This document shows positions 52,201 to 60,221 of a stretch of DNA of 64,000 nt, piece by piece. The notes beneath the pieces were generated by a model that made no database searches, was not told the DNA's origin, and saw nothing but the letters and a program-made list of their open reading frames with translations. Both the position numbers and the translations under genes were made by a program. The stretch comes from Candidatus Bathyarchaeota archaeon. Its GTDB lineage: Archaea; Thermoproteota; Bathyarchaeia; 40CM-2-53-6; RBG-13-38-9. The stretch's first letter is position 1; every line of letters begins with the position of its first letter. The stretch spans positions 95,805 to 159,804 of the forward strand of contig SMYQ01000001.1 of NCBI GenBank assembly GCA_007050885.1, read 5' to 3'.

Positions 52201-52568
52201 AACTTGCCGAGAAAATCGATGCCGTAGACGAGAACAATGTGGCTGAAAAGATATTGTCCACACATTTCCTGAAGGACATAAAGGGGAACCTGCGCCAGTT
52301 TAGCAACCAAGGCTTCAGATGTGTCAGTTGCAACGCAAAATACCGGCGTTTCCCAATAGTCGGCAAGTGTGAGCGGTGCGGCGGAAAAATCATTCTGACT
52401 GTTCACGAAGGCACCGTAAAAAAGTATTACGAGTCCAGCACCGCTCTGGCGAAGAAATATGATGTCTCTGACTACATAAAGAGCCAGCTGCGGCTGCTTG
52501 AAAAGAAGATGGACCTCGCTTTCGGTGTGAAAGAGAAACAGGGTGAGCTTGAGCAATGGCTAAACTAA
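49287..52568 (+). CDS. polC: DNA polymerase II (family D) large subunit DP2
   Basis: 1,093 residues, GTG start, leaderless. The catalytic region K-R-N-C-D-G-D-E-D-S (about 847-856) carries the metal-binding Asp pair of the two-barrel active site. Zinc modules lie at about 607-635 (C-P-K-C...C-N-R-C...C-V-R-C) and 1012-1034 (C-V-S-C...C-E-R-C). The N-terminal part has the G-P-I-R-S-A-G-G-T segment. No intein is present, and the length is slightly below that of euryarchaeal DP2 (about 1,100-1,270). It pairs with DP1, encoded 340 nt beyond its 3' end on the other strand, to form PolD. It overlaps UPF0201 by 13 nt. Confidence 0.98.
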   Translation: MKNYHQFLEGEVNKIYSIAKTARSKMLDPSKEVEILTANELAGRVESLVSVAIPELSGSGLRERILELEEKLGKGNEEIGFIIANEGSQGRFVKFDKRESSIEAGIRIGTAYWTLGVTTAPLEGFTHVKIKNRMDGGDYLAIYLSGPIRSAGGTTTAMIVMLADFLRKKFEIGEYDPTPQEVERYFLEMESYHRRVARLQYMPTGDEARHVVKNLPVEVDGEATEQIEVLAYKDLPRIATNRIRGGMALTMSMIALKAPKLLKRMKTFGKKYGLENWGWLKDLKKLKSEGVSTKTGATYIAEIPGGRPVFSYPDVRGGFRLRYGKARNTGFASVGVHPATMVILDNFIAVGTQLKVELPGKAAAVSPVDSIDGPVVRLRDGTVIKVRTEEQARDVRKDVEKILYVGDILISYGEFLTNGHPLEEPGWCEEWWLEEVLAKDAKFKNLKIDFDKALEISRELGVPLHPEYSYFWESLTGNEVKKLKANLKSLGKVKDILEKLGVEHSLMDGRLVLNEVNKKVLETVLSGSLDEVPESGIDAVNKTSPVRIMRKAGRYVGTRMGRPEKAERRLMTGKPHVLFPVGRMERMRNIVEAFKTNLRAELALRVCPKCNVKTYYLMCNRCGSETEQKKICVRCGVVTPGDEHCGMATKSCSFTRVNENLETISTRIKVTVPPLIKGVRGMSSKTKIPERLDKGLLRAKYDLYVNKDGTIRIDSTDLPLTHFKPMEIDVGVEKLRELGYTEDIKGRPLTREDQILELKPQDILLSDTVSFSSSDYMVKVSKFVDELLERFYGMPPFYNIRTREGLLGQVVIGLAPHTSAGIVGRIIGFAKARSGYAHPTWHAAKKRNCDGDEDSVMLLLDALLNFSREFLPANRGGRTMDVPLVITTVLDLKEVDDEVLDMDMVERYPLEFYRAAMEKKAAWEVSVDTLGSINRLDGLVYTHDTRDISAGPIVTAYRSLGPMLEKVKVQLELAEKIDAVDENNVAEKILSTHFLKDIKGNLRQFSNQGFRCVSCNAKYRRFPIVGKCERCGGKIILTVHEGTVKKYYESSTALAKKYDVSDYIKSQLRLLEKKMDLAFGVKEKQGELEQWLN

Positions 52569-52939
52569 CTGTGTGGGCAAATGCTGGGAGCACAGAGGAC
52601 CCGTCGAAGGTACGTGGCGCGGTCCTGAATCTCTTTCCGGAAGCCGTGCTGAATGGCGGGGGGAATCTGTCCGGGCAGCTCAGGCCGGAGGACCTTCAGG
52701 ACTTTAGAGGCATTATCAGGGTCAAGCGCATAGGGAAAACGGTCGTGGGGCAACTGGCCAGGAACAGGGACGGTGACGAAACGCGACTGTTCTTTCACAA
52801 ACAGGCTGCGGCTGCCGGCAAGGTGGCACTCGTTGAAAAATATGAGGACAGTCCCTGCGGCGCAATAGTCCTGGAATTTCCCTGGGATGAGGGATTGATC
52901 TCCTGGCTTACTGAAGTCGAGAAAAGTCAATTGGCTTAG
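52556..52939 (+). CDS. UPF0201 / DUF54 RNA-binding-like protein
   Basis: 127 residues. The start M-A-K-L-T-V-W-A-N-A-G-S-T-E-D-P-S-K-V and the core A-V-L-N-L-F-P-E-A fit the archaeal UPF0201 family (Pfam 'RNA_binding'), a small ferredoxin-like fold; the C-terminal half carries the conserved ligand loop and P-W-D-E-G. The function is unknown. It overlaps the polD large gene by 13 nt at its start, so the two are translationally coupled, and it overlaps the convergent DP1 gene by 32 coding nt. Confidence 0.85.
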   Translation: MAKLTVWANAGSTEDPSKVRGAVLNLFPEAVLNGGGNLSGQLRPEDLQDFRGIIRVKRIGKTVVGQLARNRDGDETRLFFHKQAAAAGKVALVEKYEDSPCGAIVLEFPWDEGLISWLTEVEKSQLA

Positions 52940-54329
52940 CCACCCCATTGCTGAGTTCCATCACTATGAAGTGTCCGGGGGATGGCTCGTGACCCAATTT
53001 TTCCTGGAAGTCTGTGGTGTCCTGAAATGTTCCACTTGACAGCAGGCGAACGCCCCGGTACTTACCAATTCCTATTTTGTGGACGTGGCCTGTGTGGAGC
53101 ACGTGTGGAACTTTGTTTATGACCATAAAGTCTTCCTTGTCCGGGAAAACCTTGTTCCTTCCGAATATTGGGGAAAGGTGGCGTTTCTTTAAGAGGTGCA
53201 TCTGCCCCAGGCAGGGGTCGTGGTAGGCCTTGTTCCTTATGGGCTCTATGGCATCTATTATACTGTCCAGGCTGGTTCCGTGGTACATCAAAACAGTTAT
53301 TCCCTCGACGTCAATCCATGAGGGATTGGAATGTATCTCGAGGTCGCATATATTCTTCAGTGGTTTGGCGATTTCTGCAGGCAGTGCTGGCTGGGGTTCG
53401 GAATCCCTGTTTGGGTCGTGGTTGCCGCTTATCACAAATATTTTCAGGCCGCTGCGCAGCTGCTTCAAGTATTTTGCCAAGGATTCCATCTGCCCCTCAA
53501 TCGTTTCGATTTCGAGGCTCTTGTTCTGGTTTTGGTAGACGCCGACGCCGTCGACGAGGTCGCCGGCCACGAACAAGTATTTGACGTCCTTGTGTTCCTT
53601 CAACCAGGAAACCACGTTGTCCCAGACGGGCTCGATGAATTTCTTCGAGCCGACGTGGAGGTCTGACACGAAAAGGGCCCGGGGGCGTTCGGCGCTCGGC
53701 CACTGAACTTGAGGAATCTCAGGGAATATGACGGAATTCGCGAAGAATATGTCTCTGCCTGCCTGTCCTCTGATGCCTATGACCTCGTCAGTAACAATTT
53801 CACCCTTTTCTACGAGCGTCGAGGGGACTATGACTCGGGTGGAGCCTGAGAGGTCCTCCACTGTGAGTATCCTTTTGTTGTTGTGTGTGTCGTGTATGTC
53901 CCTGACCATGCCAATTATTGCAAGTTCCTCCCGCCCCCTGATGCGCGATGTCTGGGCTATCGAAACTGCGTTCTTGAGTTGCGGCCGGCGCCAGAGAATC
54001 TGCGACACCGTCTTGTACCTTGAGAGGAAGAACGAGAGAAAGCTTTTTGGTGTGACGGGCTCCCATTCGTTGTATTCCTTGAGGGGACTCATGCCCCCTG
54101 GTAACTTGGGGGCGGCCTCAATTATTTCAGGCTGTTTTTTTAGGCACTGAAGAAACTCAGTGGTTATCTCTTCGGGCACGGTTTCCATGGTCGCCAGAAG
54201 GTCTATCAGTTCGATGTCAGAGACAAGACTCTTGAGTGCATCCTGGTAAATCATGCGGACACCCTTGCTGAAGATTCTTTCGACCTTCTGTTTGTGTTCG
54301 GAATCCTGCATGAATGTCGTCAGGTCCAT
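52908..54329 (-). CDS. polB: DNA polymerase II (family D) small subunit DP1
   Basis: 473 residues. N-terminal helical region, an OB fold (I-G-M-V-R-D-I-H-D-T; V-E-D-L-S-G-S-T-R-V-I-V-P), then the calcineurin-like phosphoesterase: S-D-L-H-V-G-S, V-A-G-D-L-V-D-G, S-G-N-H-D-P, Y-H-G-T-S and H-T-G-H-V-H. All five metal motifs are present, consistent with the 3'-5' exonuclease of PolD. The start overlaps the stop of orc1/cdc6 by one base (TAATG), so initiator and polymerase subunit are expressed together. Confidence 0.97.
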   Translation of the reverse strand: MDLTTFMQDSEHKQKVERIFSKGVRMIYQDALKSLVSDIELIDLLATMETVPEEITTEFLQCLKKQPEIIEAAPKLPGGMSPLKEYNEWEPVTPKSFLSFFLSRYKTVSQILWRRPQLKNAVSIAQTSRIRGREELAIIGMVRDIHDTHNNKRILTVEDLSGSTRVIVPSTLVEKGEIVTDEVIGIRGQAGRDIFFANSVIFPEIPQVQWPSAERPRALFVSDLHVGSKKFIEPVWDNVVSWLKEHKDVKYLFVAGDLVDGVGVYQNQNKSLEIETIEGQMESLAKYLKQLRSGLKIFVISGNHDPNRDSEPQPALPAEIAKPLKNICDLEIHSNPSWIDVEGITVLMYHGTSLDSIIDAIEPIRNKAYHDPCLGQMHLLKKRHLSPIFGRNKVFPDKEDFMVINKVPHVLHTGHVHKIGIGKYRGVRLLSSGTFQDTTDFQEKLGHEPSPGHFIVMELSNGVAKPIDFSRLQ

Positions 54330-55513
54330 TAAAGATTCACCAGGAGTTTTTCTACCTGCTCTTTAATATTATCTACTGTAGCGAACTCTACAATTTTTGT
54401 TCGCCCGTAGCGGCCGCGGGATATGACGTTGGTCCTGACTATGCCCTCCGCTTCGAATTCGGCCAGGATGTCGAGGACCCGCCTCATTGTCAGCTCCTTC
54501 AGGCCGGCTTTCGAGACGGTTTCGACGTATTTGTCATAAATCTCCCGGGTGTACGCCATGGGTTTGTCAAGCTCTATTATGGATTTTAGGACCATTTTCT
54601 GGTGGTCTGGCAACGTCTTGAGGAATGTGTGGACCTTGTCCGTGTAGAGCTTGCCAATTGCCGTATTGACGTGCTTCTTTAGGACCTTCAGTGATGTCTC
54701 GCGCTCGGCGAGCTCCGCCGAAATTCTCAGGAGTTCCAGAGCCCGCCTTGCATCCCCGTGCTCCCTGGCGGCGGACGCAGCACACAGCATGACTACGGAA
54801 TCGTCGAGGACACCTGGGGAAAAACAGGCGTCACTCCGCTCCTTCAGGATGTCGCAGAGCTGGTTGGCATCGTAGGGCGGGAACAACAGCTCCTCCTCTG
54901 AAAGGCTCGACTTTGTCCTGGAATCGAGTGAATTTATGGCGTTGACGTTGTTCGTAATCCCGATTATTGAAAGCTTGGAATTTTTCAATTCGGAGTTTAT
55001 CCTTGAAAGCGTGTACAATGTGTCCGGGCTCTTGTCAATCAGCACGTCTATTTCGTCCAGGACCACGAGGTACATCGCAGGGTTACTCTCCAAGAGGTGC
55101 AGCATGCGCTCGAAAACCGTGTGTGTTGGGATCCCCGTATCAGGCACAAAGTCGCCGAGCATCCTGCAGATGTATGCGTACAGCCTGTATTCTGTGTCCG
55201 CTACCTTTTTGAGACCTGTGTTGATGTACAGAAACTTTATCGGGATGCCCTTCTCCTGGGCGGTCTTGTTGAGGTGGGCCCCAACAAAGAGCGTAACCGC
55301 CGTCTTGCCCGTACCGGGCTTCCCGTAGACGAATATGTTTGAAGGTTTCTCCAACCTGAGGGAGGGTGCCAGCATCTGCGCCAATTGCTTAACCTGCCCC
55401 TCTCGGTGGGGTAGCTCCGCCGGAATATACGACGATTGCAGAAAATCTTTTCTAACGAATATAGAACTCCCGGATGCGTAAAAACTGAATATTTTTTCTA
55501 TATCATCGGACAT
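54329..55513 (-). CDS. orc1: Orc1/Cdc6 replication initiator
   Basis: 394 residues, AAA+ ATPase that marks and opens archaeal origins. Walker A G-K-P-G-T-G-K-T (64-71), Walker B L-V-V-L-D-E-I-D (149-156), sensor 1 I-G-I-T-N-N, sensor 2 in H-G-D-A-R-R-A-L, and a C-terminal winged helix (about 300-394) that reads origin repeats. A GAGGTG Shine-Dalgarno lies 8 nt before the ATG and a TATA-like GATATAAATT about 35 nt upstream, so this gene has a short leader. It is transcribed away from the adjacent intergenic region that holds two ORB-like sites. Confidence 0.97.
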   Translation of the reverse strand: MSDDIEKIFSFYASGSSIFVRKDFLQSSYIPAELPHREGQVKQLAQMLAPSLRLEKPSNIFVYGKPGTGKTAVTLFVGAHLNKTAQEKGIPIKFLYINTGLKKVADTEYRLYAYICRMLGDFVPDTGIPTHTVFERMLHLLESNPAMYLVVLDEIDVLIDKSPDTLYTLSRINSELKNSKLSIIGITNNVNAINSLDSRTKSSLSEEELLFPPYDANQLCDILKERSDACFSPGVLDDSVVMLCAASAAREHGDARRALELLRISAELAERETSLKVLKKHVNTAIGKLYTDKVHTFLKTLPDHQKMVLKSIIELDKPMAYTREIYDKYVETVSKAGLKELTMRRVLDILAEFEAEGIVRTNVISRGRYGRTKIVEFATVDNIKEQVEKLLVNL

Positions 55514-55587
55514 GGACGCACCTCACGTGATTATGTTCAAAAATAATTTATATCTGTTTGTAGTGCCTGCAGCATAACTTCGCATGG

Positions 55588-55619
55588 AACCAACCTTCAT
55601 TTCCAGTGGAGACACCCCC
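55588..55619 (-). promoter_or_regulatory. ORB-like Orc1/Cdc6 site 1
   Basis: On the minus strand CTCCACTGGAAATGAAGG matches the archaeal ORB pattern (dyad, then A-rich, then a weak G-run). On the plus strand TTCCAGTGGA (55601-55610) is followed by ACCCCCA. Orientation is ambiguous because both sides have a G/C run. Confidence 0.65.
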
Positions 55620-55621
55620 AC

Positions 55622-55641
55622 TCTTCCTGTGGAGTTAGGGG
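55622..55641 (+). promoter_or_regulatory. ORB-like Orc1/Cdc6 site 2
   Basis: TTCCTGTGGA (55624-55633) differs from site 1 by one base and is followed by AGGGGT, the ORB G-string, with a spacer about 2 nt shorter than the usual consensus. Confidence 0.6.
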
Positions 55642-55671
55642 TTTATTTCTTTTGCGGATTTCTTCTTTTCT

Positions 55672-55704
55672 ATATTGTAAAGTTTCACGTAGATATTACA
55701 ATAT
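55672..55704. other. 9-bp perfect inverted repeat in the AT-rich origin segment
   Basis: ATATTGTAA (55672-55680) and TTACAATAT (55696-55704) are separated by 15 nt. It may be an operator for the downstream PadR-like gene or part of the unwinding element. Confidence 0.5.
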
Positions 55705-55811
55705 TGAAAAGCTATTAATTTATGATAATAGAGCGCCTTCCACGAGAAGTCAGGGGGAGTGTTGTGTTTCAATATGGAAAAGTTTCTTAAACCTCCATAT
55801 ACAGAAAGAAG

Positions 55812-56297
55812 GTGAAGTTCGGCATAATTTCCGAGGGCCCCGCCGACCGTTTGATCAAACGGGCGAAGAAGCTCAATCCGAAGGCCAGCATAGTCGTGGT
55901 GGACGAGACGACGTACAAGGACGACATATTTGCCGTTTTCGTTTTCAAGCCATTCAGGGACCGGGCCGACTACTTCAACGGGCTCCGCGAAAAGGCCAAG
56001 GTTCAGCCATTCACAATTGTCGACGTCCCACTCTCAGGCATGGCCAGACAGGTCAGGAGTTCGGTCAGGTCCCGGATAGTCGAGATACTCCGCGAGGGCT
56101 CCGCTTATGGATATGAAATATTCAAAAAATACAAAGCCAGATACGGCGACATATCGATTCGACTCGTTTATTACCACCTAAGCAAGGGTGAGAAGGATGG
56201 GCTTTTTGAGGTGAAGGACATCAAAAACACGAAAGGAAACTTCTCGTGGGGTGCTTCTACCAAAAGGAAATATTACAAACTAAAGTTTCCGGTGTAG
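55812..56297 (+). CDS. PadR-like winged-helix protein with N-terminal alpha/beta domain
   Basis: 161 residues, GTG start; a TATA-like TTCTTAAAC lies about 23 nt upstream. Residues 1-75 form an unrecognised alpha/beta domain (K-F-G-I-I-S-E-G-P-A; A-S-I-V-V-V-D-E). Residues about 80-161 are a PadR-type winged helix (S-R-I-V-E-I-L-R-E-G-S-A-Y-G-Y-E-I-F-K-K-Y, then V-Y-Y-H-L-S-K-G-E-K-D-G-L-F-E-V). It is divergent from orc1 across the origin and converges with the flippase-like gene, overlapping by 18 nt. Origin or replication-linked regulation is possible but unproven. Confidence 0.83.
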   Translation: MKFGIISEGPADRLIKRAKKLNPKASIVVVDETTYKDDIFAVFVFKPFRDRADYFNGLREKAKVQPFTIVDVPLSGMARQVRSSVRSRIVEILREGSAYGYEIFKKYKARYGDISIRLVYYHLSKGEKDGLFEVKDIKNTKGNFSWGASTKRKYYKLKFPV

Positions 56298-57122
56298 TAC
56301 ATATAACCCTACAAGTGCCGGTACCCAGAGTGCAAACAACCGGTAGGTCAGGACGCTCCCGATTGCCGCTCCACCAACCACACCAGCCGACACCAACTGG
56401 GTGGATACGACGGGTTCGTATATCCCAATACCTGCCGGCGTCGGGGACACAAGCATGGCTGCTGTGCCCAGTACCGTCGCGGCCAGGACCGCATTCAGAC
56501 CCGCGCCGCTGAGCAGGGAAATCGCGAAGGAATCTATCATGAGGTTCGAGAGTGACAGAAAGGAAAGCCACACAGCCGTCCGCCAGGTTACCAGTTTTCT
56601 TATGTCTTCTATGAAGTCTTTTATCATGCCAAACGGCCAGAAATCCGGCAACAGGCGAGTGTAGGTCAGGCCAACCAAGGTCACCATAACCCCTGCGGCC
56701 AAAAGGAGACCCGAAACCCAGCTGAATTTCCCCAGAACCACGACGCCAAGGGCAAGGAAGCTCATGATGTTGAAAAACCTGTCGGCGATATAGTAGACGA
56801 CCGTGTGAGACAGCAAGGTGCCCGTTTTCTTCAGATAGTAGAGGGGGATCCCACTCCCCACCCGGACCAGGGAAAAAATGGAGGAAGCGGACACCGCCGA
56901 AAGCTCGAAGGATTCCTTCGTACTAATCAAGCCACCCACCTCGTTGATTATGTGTTTTGCTCTGAGGCTCGATGCCATCAGACTCAAGAACGCAAAGGCG
57001 GCCGCGAGCAGGAGTTCAATCCGTAAGGAGCTGGCATACCCGGCAGCGTCCACAAGGGAATCGCGGTACTTGAATATTCCATAAGATATTAAAACTACCA
57101 ACAAGAGCTTAAGCCATCGCAC
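56280..57122 (-). CDS. Flippase-like integral membrane protein (LPG-synthase TM / UPF0104 type)
   Basis: 280 residues from the GTG at 57122, chosen because the TATA-like TTTTTAAAT is 24 nt before it; ATG at 57143 would overlap the TATA. About eight membrane spans. The family motif S-P-T-P-A-G-I-G-I-Y-E lies near the C-terminal third, with the earlier S-S-L-R-A-K-H-I-I-N segment. Proteins of this family occur with glycosyltransferases and are thought to move lipid-linked substrates. No catalytic LPG synthase domain is attached. It may serve the surface-sugar genes at 60-64 kb (inference). Confidence 0.85.
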   Translation of the reverse strand: MRWLKLLLVVLISYGIFKYRDSLVDAAGYASSLRIELLLAAAFAFLSLMASSLRAKHIINEVGGLISTKESFELSAVSASSIFSLVRVGSGIPLYYLKKTGTLLSHTVVYYIADRFFNIMSFLALGVVVLGKFSWVSGLLLAAGVMVTLVGLTYTRLLPDFWPFGMIKDFIEDIRKLVTWRTAVWLSFLSLSNLMIDSFAISLLSGAGLNAVLAATVLGTAAMLVSPTPAGIGIYEPVVSTQLVSAGVVGGAAIGSVLTYRLFALWVPALVGLYVLHRKL

Positions 57123-57172
57123 AGTGGGAATATTAGAAAGCATTTAAAAAGGCCAAGTAGAAGCGTGGTGAA
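57123..57172. promoter_or_regulatory. Bidirectional promoter (50 nt), flippase-like gene / uL3
   Basis: TTTAAAAA (57143-57150) lies at the midpoint, 24 nt from the GTG on the left and 26 nt from the ATG on the right. A GGTG (57167-57170) close to the uL3 ATG may aid initiation. Confidence 0.65.
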
Positions 57173-58078
57173 ATGGTAAAGGACGGAAAACCAAGGAGGG
57201 GCTCGCTTCAGTTTAGTCCCAGAGTTAGGGCCAAGACACAGCTGCCGAGGGTCAGGAGCTGGCCCGAGGCCGACGGCATGCTTGGATTTGTCGGTTACAA
57301 AGTTGGTATGTTGACGGCTAGGGTTGCCACGAAAAATGCGCAGTCGCCGATGTCCGGAAAAAAGCTGGCCAGGGCCGTTACAGTCATTGAGGTCCCCCCT
57401 ATGATACTCAGGGCAGTCCGCCTTTACGGAAAAACACCTTATGGTTCCAAGGTCCTGACTGAGCTGACAAACGAGAAAGACTTCAAGGGAGCCGAGGCCG
57501 ACTTTGCCCGCCTTGTTTTCGAGACACAACCAAGGCTTGCGGGCTTTCCAAAGAAACTTCCCGAGGAGGTCGAGATAGCATACGGTGGTGACCTGGAGGC
57601 CACGATGAAATTTGCGTCTGAGAACCTTAAAAAAGAAGTGAGATTTTCGGATGTTTTTTCCGTCGGAGGATTTGCCGACTTCACCGGGGTCACCAAGGGC
57701 AAGGGCCTACAGGGTCCCGTCAAGCGATTCGGTGTGAAACTCCTTTCGCACAAGGCGGAGAAGAGTCGGAGGAAGCCCGGCACGTTGGGCCCATGGACGC
57801 CAAAGAAGACGGGCTGGCAGGTCCCCATGGCGGGGCAGACTGGTTTTCACACGAGAACGGAATATAATAAGCAAATCATCAAGCTGGGGAATGGAGACAT
57901 GAACCCCAAGAGCGGGTGGAAAAGGTATGGTCTTGTCAAGTCCGACTATGCCCTGGTCCTTGGGACGCTTCTAGGCCCCCCGAAGAGGGCGCTGATGATC
58001 AGGAAGCCCCTCAGGGCGGGCGGCAAGATACCTTATGAACTTCAGGGCATAATAGTGGATGGGAAGGTGGTAAAGTGA
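57173..58078 (+). CDS. rpl3: Large-subunit ribosomal protein uL3
   Basis: 301 residues, archaeal/eukaryotic type. The N-terminus K-P-R-R-G-S-L-Q-F-S-P-R and G-F-V-G-Y-K-V-G-M, the loop T-K-G-K-G-L-Q-G-P-V-K-R-F-G, and G-Q-T-G-F-H-T-R-T-E-Y-N-K are standard; the latter loop reaches the peptidyl-transferase centre. Its stop overlaps the uL4 GTG start (GTGA). Confidence 0.97.
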   Translation: MVKDGKPRRGSLQFSPRVRAKTQLPRVRSWPEADGMLGFVGYKVGMLTARVATKNAQSPMSGKKLARAVTVIEVPPMILRAVRLYGKTPYGSKVLTELTNEKDFKGAEADFARLVFETQPRLAGFPKKLPEEVEIAYGGDLEATMKFASENLKKEVRFSDVFSVGGFADFTGVTKGKGLQGPVKRFGVKLLSHKAEKSRRKPGTLGPWTPKKTGWQVPMAGQTGFHTRTEYNKQIIKLGNGDMNPKSGWKRYGLVKSDYALVLGTLLGPPKRALMIRKPLRAGGKIPYELQGIIVDGKVVK

Positions 58079-58875
58079 AAGTTCCTGTTTATAATCTCAA
58101 AGGCGAGGAAACAGAGAAGTTCAAGCTTCCGAAGCAGTTCGAAACCCCCGTTCGTGAAGATCTGATAAGGAAGGCTGTAACAGCCGCCCAGAAAAACAGA
58201 GTACAGCCATATGGTTCCAAGACGGGTGCCGGACGCCTGAGCTCTGCAAAGTTCAGGGGCACGCGAAGGGGATACGGCCACAGCTACAACTGGAGCGTCG
58301 CCCGCCTTCCCCGTCTCCTACTTAGGGGCGGCCGCAGAGTTGGCAGGGTCGTGAGCGTCCCACAGGCGGTCGGTGGTCCGGCTGCCCACCCCCCGAAGGC
58401 CGAGAGGGAATGGGACCACAAGATGAACGACAAGGAACGCAGGCTGGCCATAAGGGCCGCCCTGGCGGCCGCGGTGAACAAGGAAATGGTTGTGTTGCGC
58501 GGACACAAGGCTCCGAAAGCATACCCATTTGTCGTGGTTGAAGCATTTGAGGGTATTTCCAAGACGAAGGACATCGTGGCGGCATTTGAGTCATTGGGGC
58601 TTTCCCAGGAGCTCGAAAGGGCGTCGAAGAAGAAGCTGAGGGCGGGCAGAGGAAAGTCAAGGGGGCGGACATACAAAAGAGTCAAAGGGCCTCTGTTGGT
58701 CATAGGCGAACCCAGCCCCGTGGTCAAGGCAGCTTCCAATATTCCTGGCGTCGATGTCGTGACGGTAAATCAACTGAATGCCGAGCTGCTTGCACCTGGT
58801 GCCCACCCCGGCAGGCTGACGATATTCACCAAGAAGGCCCTTGAGAAGATGGATAAGGACAAACTTTTTCTCTAG
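58075..58875 (+). CDS. rpl4: Large-subunit ribosomal protein uL4
   Basis: 266 residues, archaeal type. The start V-P-V-Y-N-L-K-G-E, the long tentacle loop [24 protein letters not shown] and [11 protein letters not shown] are conserved. Translationally coupled to uL3. The next gene is convergent radA (4-nt overlap), so uL23, uL2 and the rest of the usual S10 cluster do not follow. Confidence 0.97.
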   Translation: MKVPVYNLKGEETEKFKLPKQFETPVREDLIRKAVTAAQKNRVQPYGSKTGAGRLSSAKFRGTRRGYGHSYNWSVARLPRLLLRGGRRVGRVVSVPQAVGGPAAHPPKAEREWDHKMNDKERRLAIRAALAAAVNKEMVVLRGHKAPKAYPFVVVEAFEGISKTKDIVAAFESLGLSQELERASKKKLRAGRGKSRGRTYKRVKGPLLVIGEPSPVVKAASNIPGVDVVTVNQLNAELLAPGAHPGRLTIFTKKALEKMDKDKLFL

Positions 58876-59828
58876 CCGTCGTCGAGACCCCTTTCCGTTA
58901 GTTCGAAGACCGTTTCAGACTCCGGGAGGTCTGGTGAGTCAATAAGTCTTGCAATCTTTTTGTTGCCCTTGCTCTTCCTGAAGAACAACCGGTAAGTGGC
59001 GGCATGTGCAAGTATGTGCCCACCAATGGCCTGCATGCTCGGTCCGAAGAAAATGTCTGGTTTTGACATGACCTGATTTGTCACGTAAACAGCCAGGTTG
59101 TGCTGGTCTGCCAGCTTCTGCAAGTAGTGCAGGTGTTTGTTGAGCTTCTGCTGCCGCCTGGCCAGCGTGCCCCTGCCAATATATTCTGCCCTGAAGTGGC
59201 TCGTGAGACTATCCACCACGATTAATCGTATGTTTTCACCTTGGTTCACAAGCTCGCTTATCCGCTCGACCAACAACATCTGGTGGTCGCTGTTGTAGGC
59301 CCTTGCCACGAATATGTTCTTCAACACCTTTTCAGGGTCCATTCCCCGTGACCTTGCGATTTGTGCCACCCGTTCCGGCCTGAAGGTGTTTTCAGTGTCA
59401 ATGAATGCCACCTTTCCTTCGAGTCCTACCTTCTCGGCATCCTCGACGTCCTTTGGCTGCTGAACCGTGACCGACAAAGTGAACCCCAACTGGGTCTTTC
59501 CCGAGCCATATGGGCCGTGGGCTTCAGTTATTGCCTGTGTCTGGACTCCCCTGCCACCCAGCAGTTTGTCAAGATTCATGGAGCCGGTGTGGAGGTATCC
59601 GATGTCACCCCGTCTTTCTAGCAGCTTCTCAGCCGTTTCGAATCCCATTTCGAGCTTTTCCCTCGCAGCCGCGATTATTTTTCCGGCGCTGGCTTCTGAT
59701 ATTTCGGCTGCGGCACTGAGCTCGATAGGTGAAGCCACGGCGATACTCATGAAGTCGACAAAACCAACCTCTTTCATTTTTTCCGCTGTTTTTGGACCAA
59801 CACCAGGGAGGTCTTCTACATTATCCAC
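58872..59828 (-). CDS. radA: RadA recombinase
   Basis: 318 residues, GTG start, TATA-like CGCTTAAAAG 25 nt upstream. N-terminal helix-hairpin-helix ([12 protein letters not shown]), polymerisation motif region, Walker A G-P-Y-G-S-G-K-T (105-112), Walker B L-I-V-V-D-S-L-T, and the DNA-binding L1/L2 region around [10 protein letters not shown]. It catalyses strand exchange in homologous recombination and repair. No intein. The family length (about 320-350) is normal. Confidence 0.97.
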   Translation of the reverse strand: MDNVEDLPGVGPKTAEKMKEVGFVDFMSIAVASPIELSAAAEISEASAGKIIAAAREKLEMGFETAEKLLERRGDIGYLHTGSMNLDKLLGGRGVQTQAITEAHGPYGSGKTQLGFTLSVTVQQPKDVEDAEKVGLEGKVAFIDTENTFRPERVAQIARSRGMDPEKVLKNIFVARAYNSDHQMLLVERISELVNQGENIRLIVVDSLTSHFRAEYIGRGTLARRQQKLNKHLHYLQKLADQHNLAVYVTNQVMSKPDIFFGPSMQAIGGHILAHAATYRLFFRKSKGNKKIARLIDSPDLPESETVFELTERGLDDG

Positions 59829-59875
59829 AGAAGAACCTGTTCAAGACGCTTAAAAGTGTTGTGAGACCCCTGCCA

Positions 59876-60214
59876 CTAAAAAGAGAACAGGAACAAAGCA
59901 GCGACTATTAGCAGGGAAATCTTGAGGACGAACTCGTTCCTCCGTCGGCTTTCCTCGGCTGCGAAGTCGATGCTGCTGAGGTTCACGAGCTGGTAGGTGC
60001 CCTCTTCCAAGATGACCTCACCCACATGCAGCCGCTCGCCGTCAGACAGCGCCATCCCTTCCTTGAGTTCCACCCTGGTGCGGTTTTTGACAAGGATGGT
60101 CGAGCATCTGACCACAATATTGTCGGTTGACTGGAAGTTGAGACAGGCATCGCAGTCAGTGGACAGTTGTGCAAAAACAGGGCAAAGCAGGAGAAAGACC
60201 CAAAGAGGCCTCAT
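59876..60214 (-). CDS. Small exported membrane-anchored protein, unknown function
   Basis: 112 residues. Signal peptide 1-15 (L-W-V-F-L-L-L-C-P-V-F-A), mature start with C-D-A-C and a third Cys (C-S-T), a beta-rich domain of about 70 residues, then a C-terminal membrane span (I-S-L-L-I-V-A-A-L-F-L-F-S-F). No family recognised. The three Cys suggest disulfide or metal binding. A TATA-like CTTTTAAGCC lies about 21 nt upstream, inside the end of the epimerase gene. Confidence 0.75.
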   Translation of the reverse strand: MRPLWVFLLLCPVFAQLSTDCDACLNFQSTDNIVVRCSTILVKNRTRVELKEGMALSDGERLHVGEVILEEGTYQLVNLSSIDFAAEESRRRNEFVLKISLLIVAALFLFSF

Positions 60215-60221
60215 ATAAATA

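Larger units (their letters stand above)
55514..55811. other. Probable chromosomal replication origin
   Basis: 298 nt without genes between divergent orc1/cdc6 and a PadR-like gene. It holds two ORB-like dyads (55601-55610, 55624-55633) with adjacent C- and G-runs, followed by an AT-rich stretch from about 55641 to 55735 containing a 9-bp inverted repeat. Initiator gene next to ORB sites and an AT-rich duplex-unwinding candidate is the usual archaeal origin layout. Confidence 0.75.

Noticed and set aside
49287..52568. Possible intein in polD large subunit
   Set aside because: Motifs run without interruption and the length is normal; the same holds for radA.
55615..55641. C-run/G-run hairpin as a transcription terminator
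   Set aside because: ACCCC...GGGGT can pair, but it lies between two promoters pointing away from it, and the dyads fit ORB sites better.
57123..57143. ATG at 57143 as flippase start
   Set aside because: It would lie on the only TATA-like box; GTG at 57122 has the standard 24-nt spacing.
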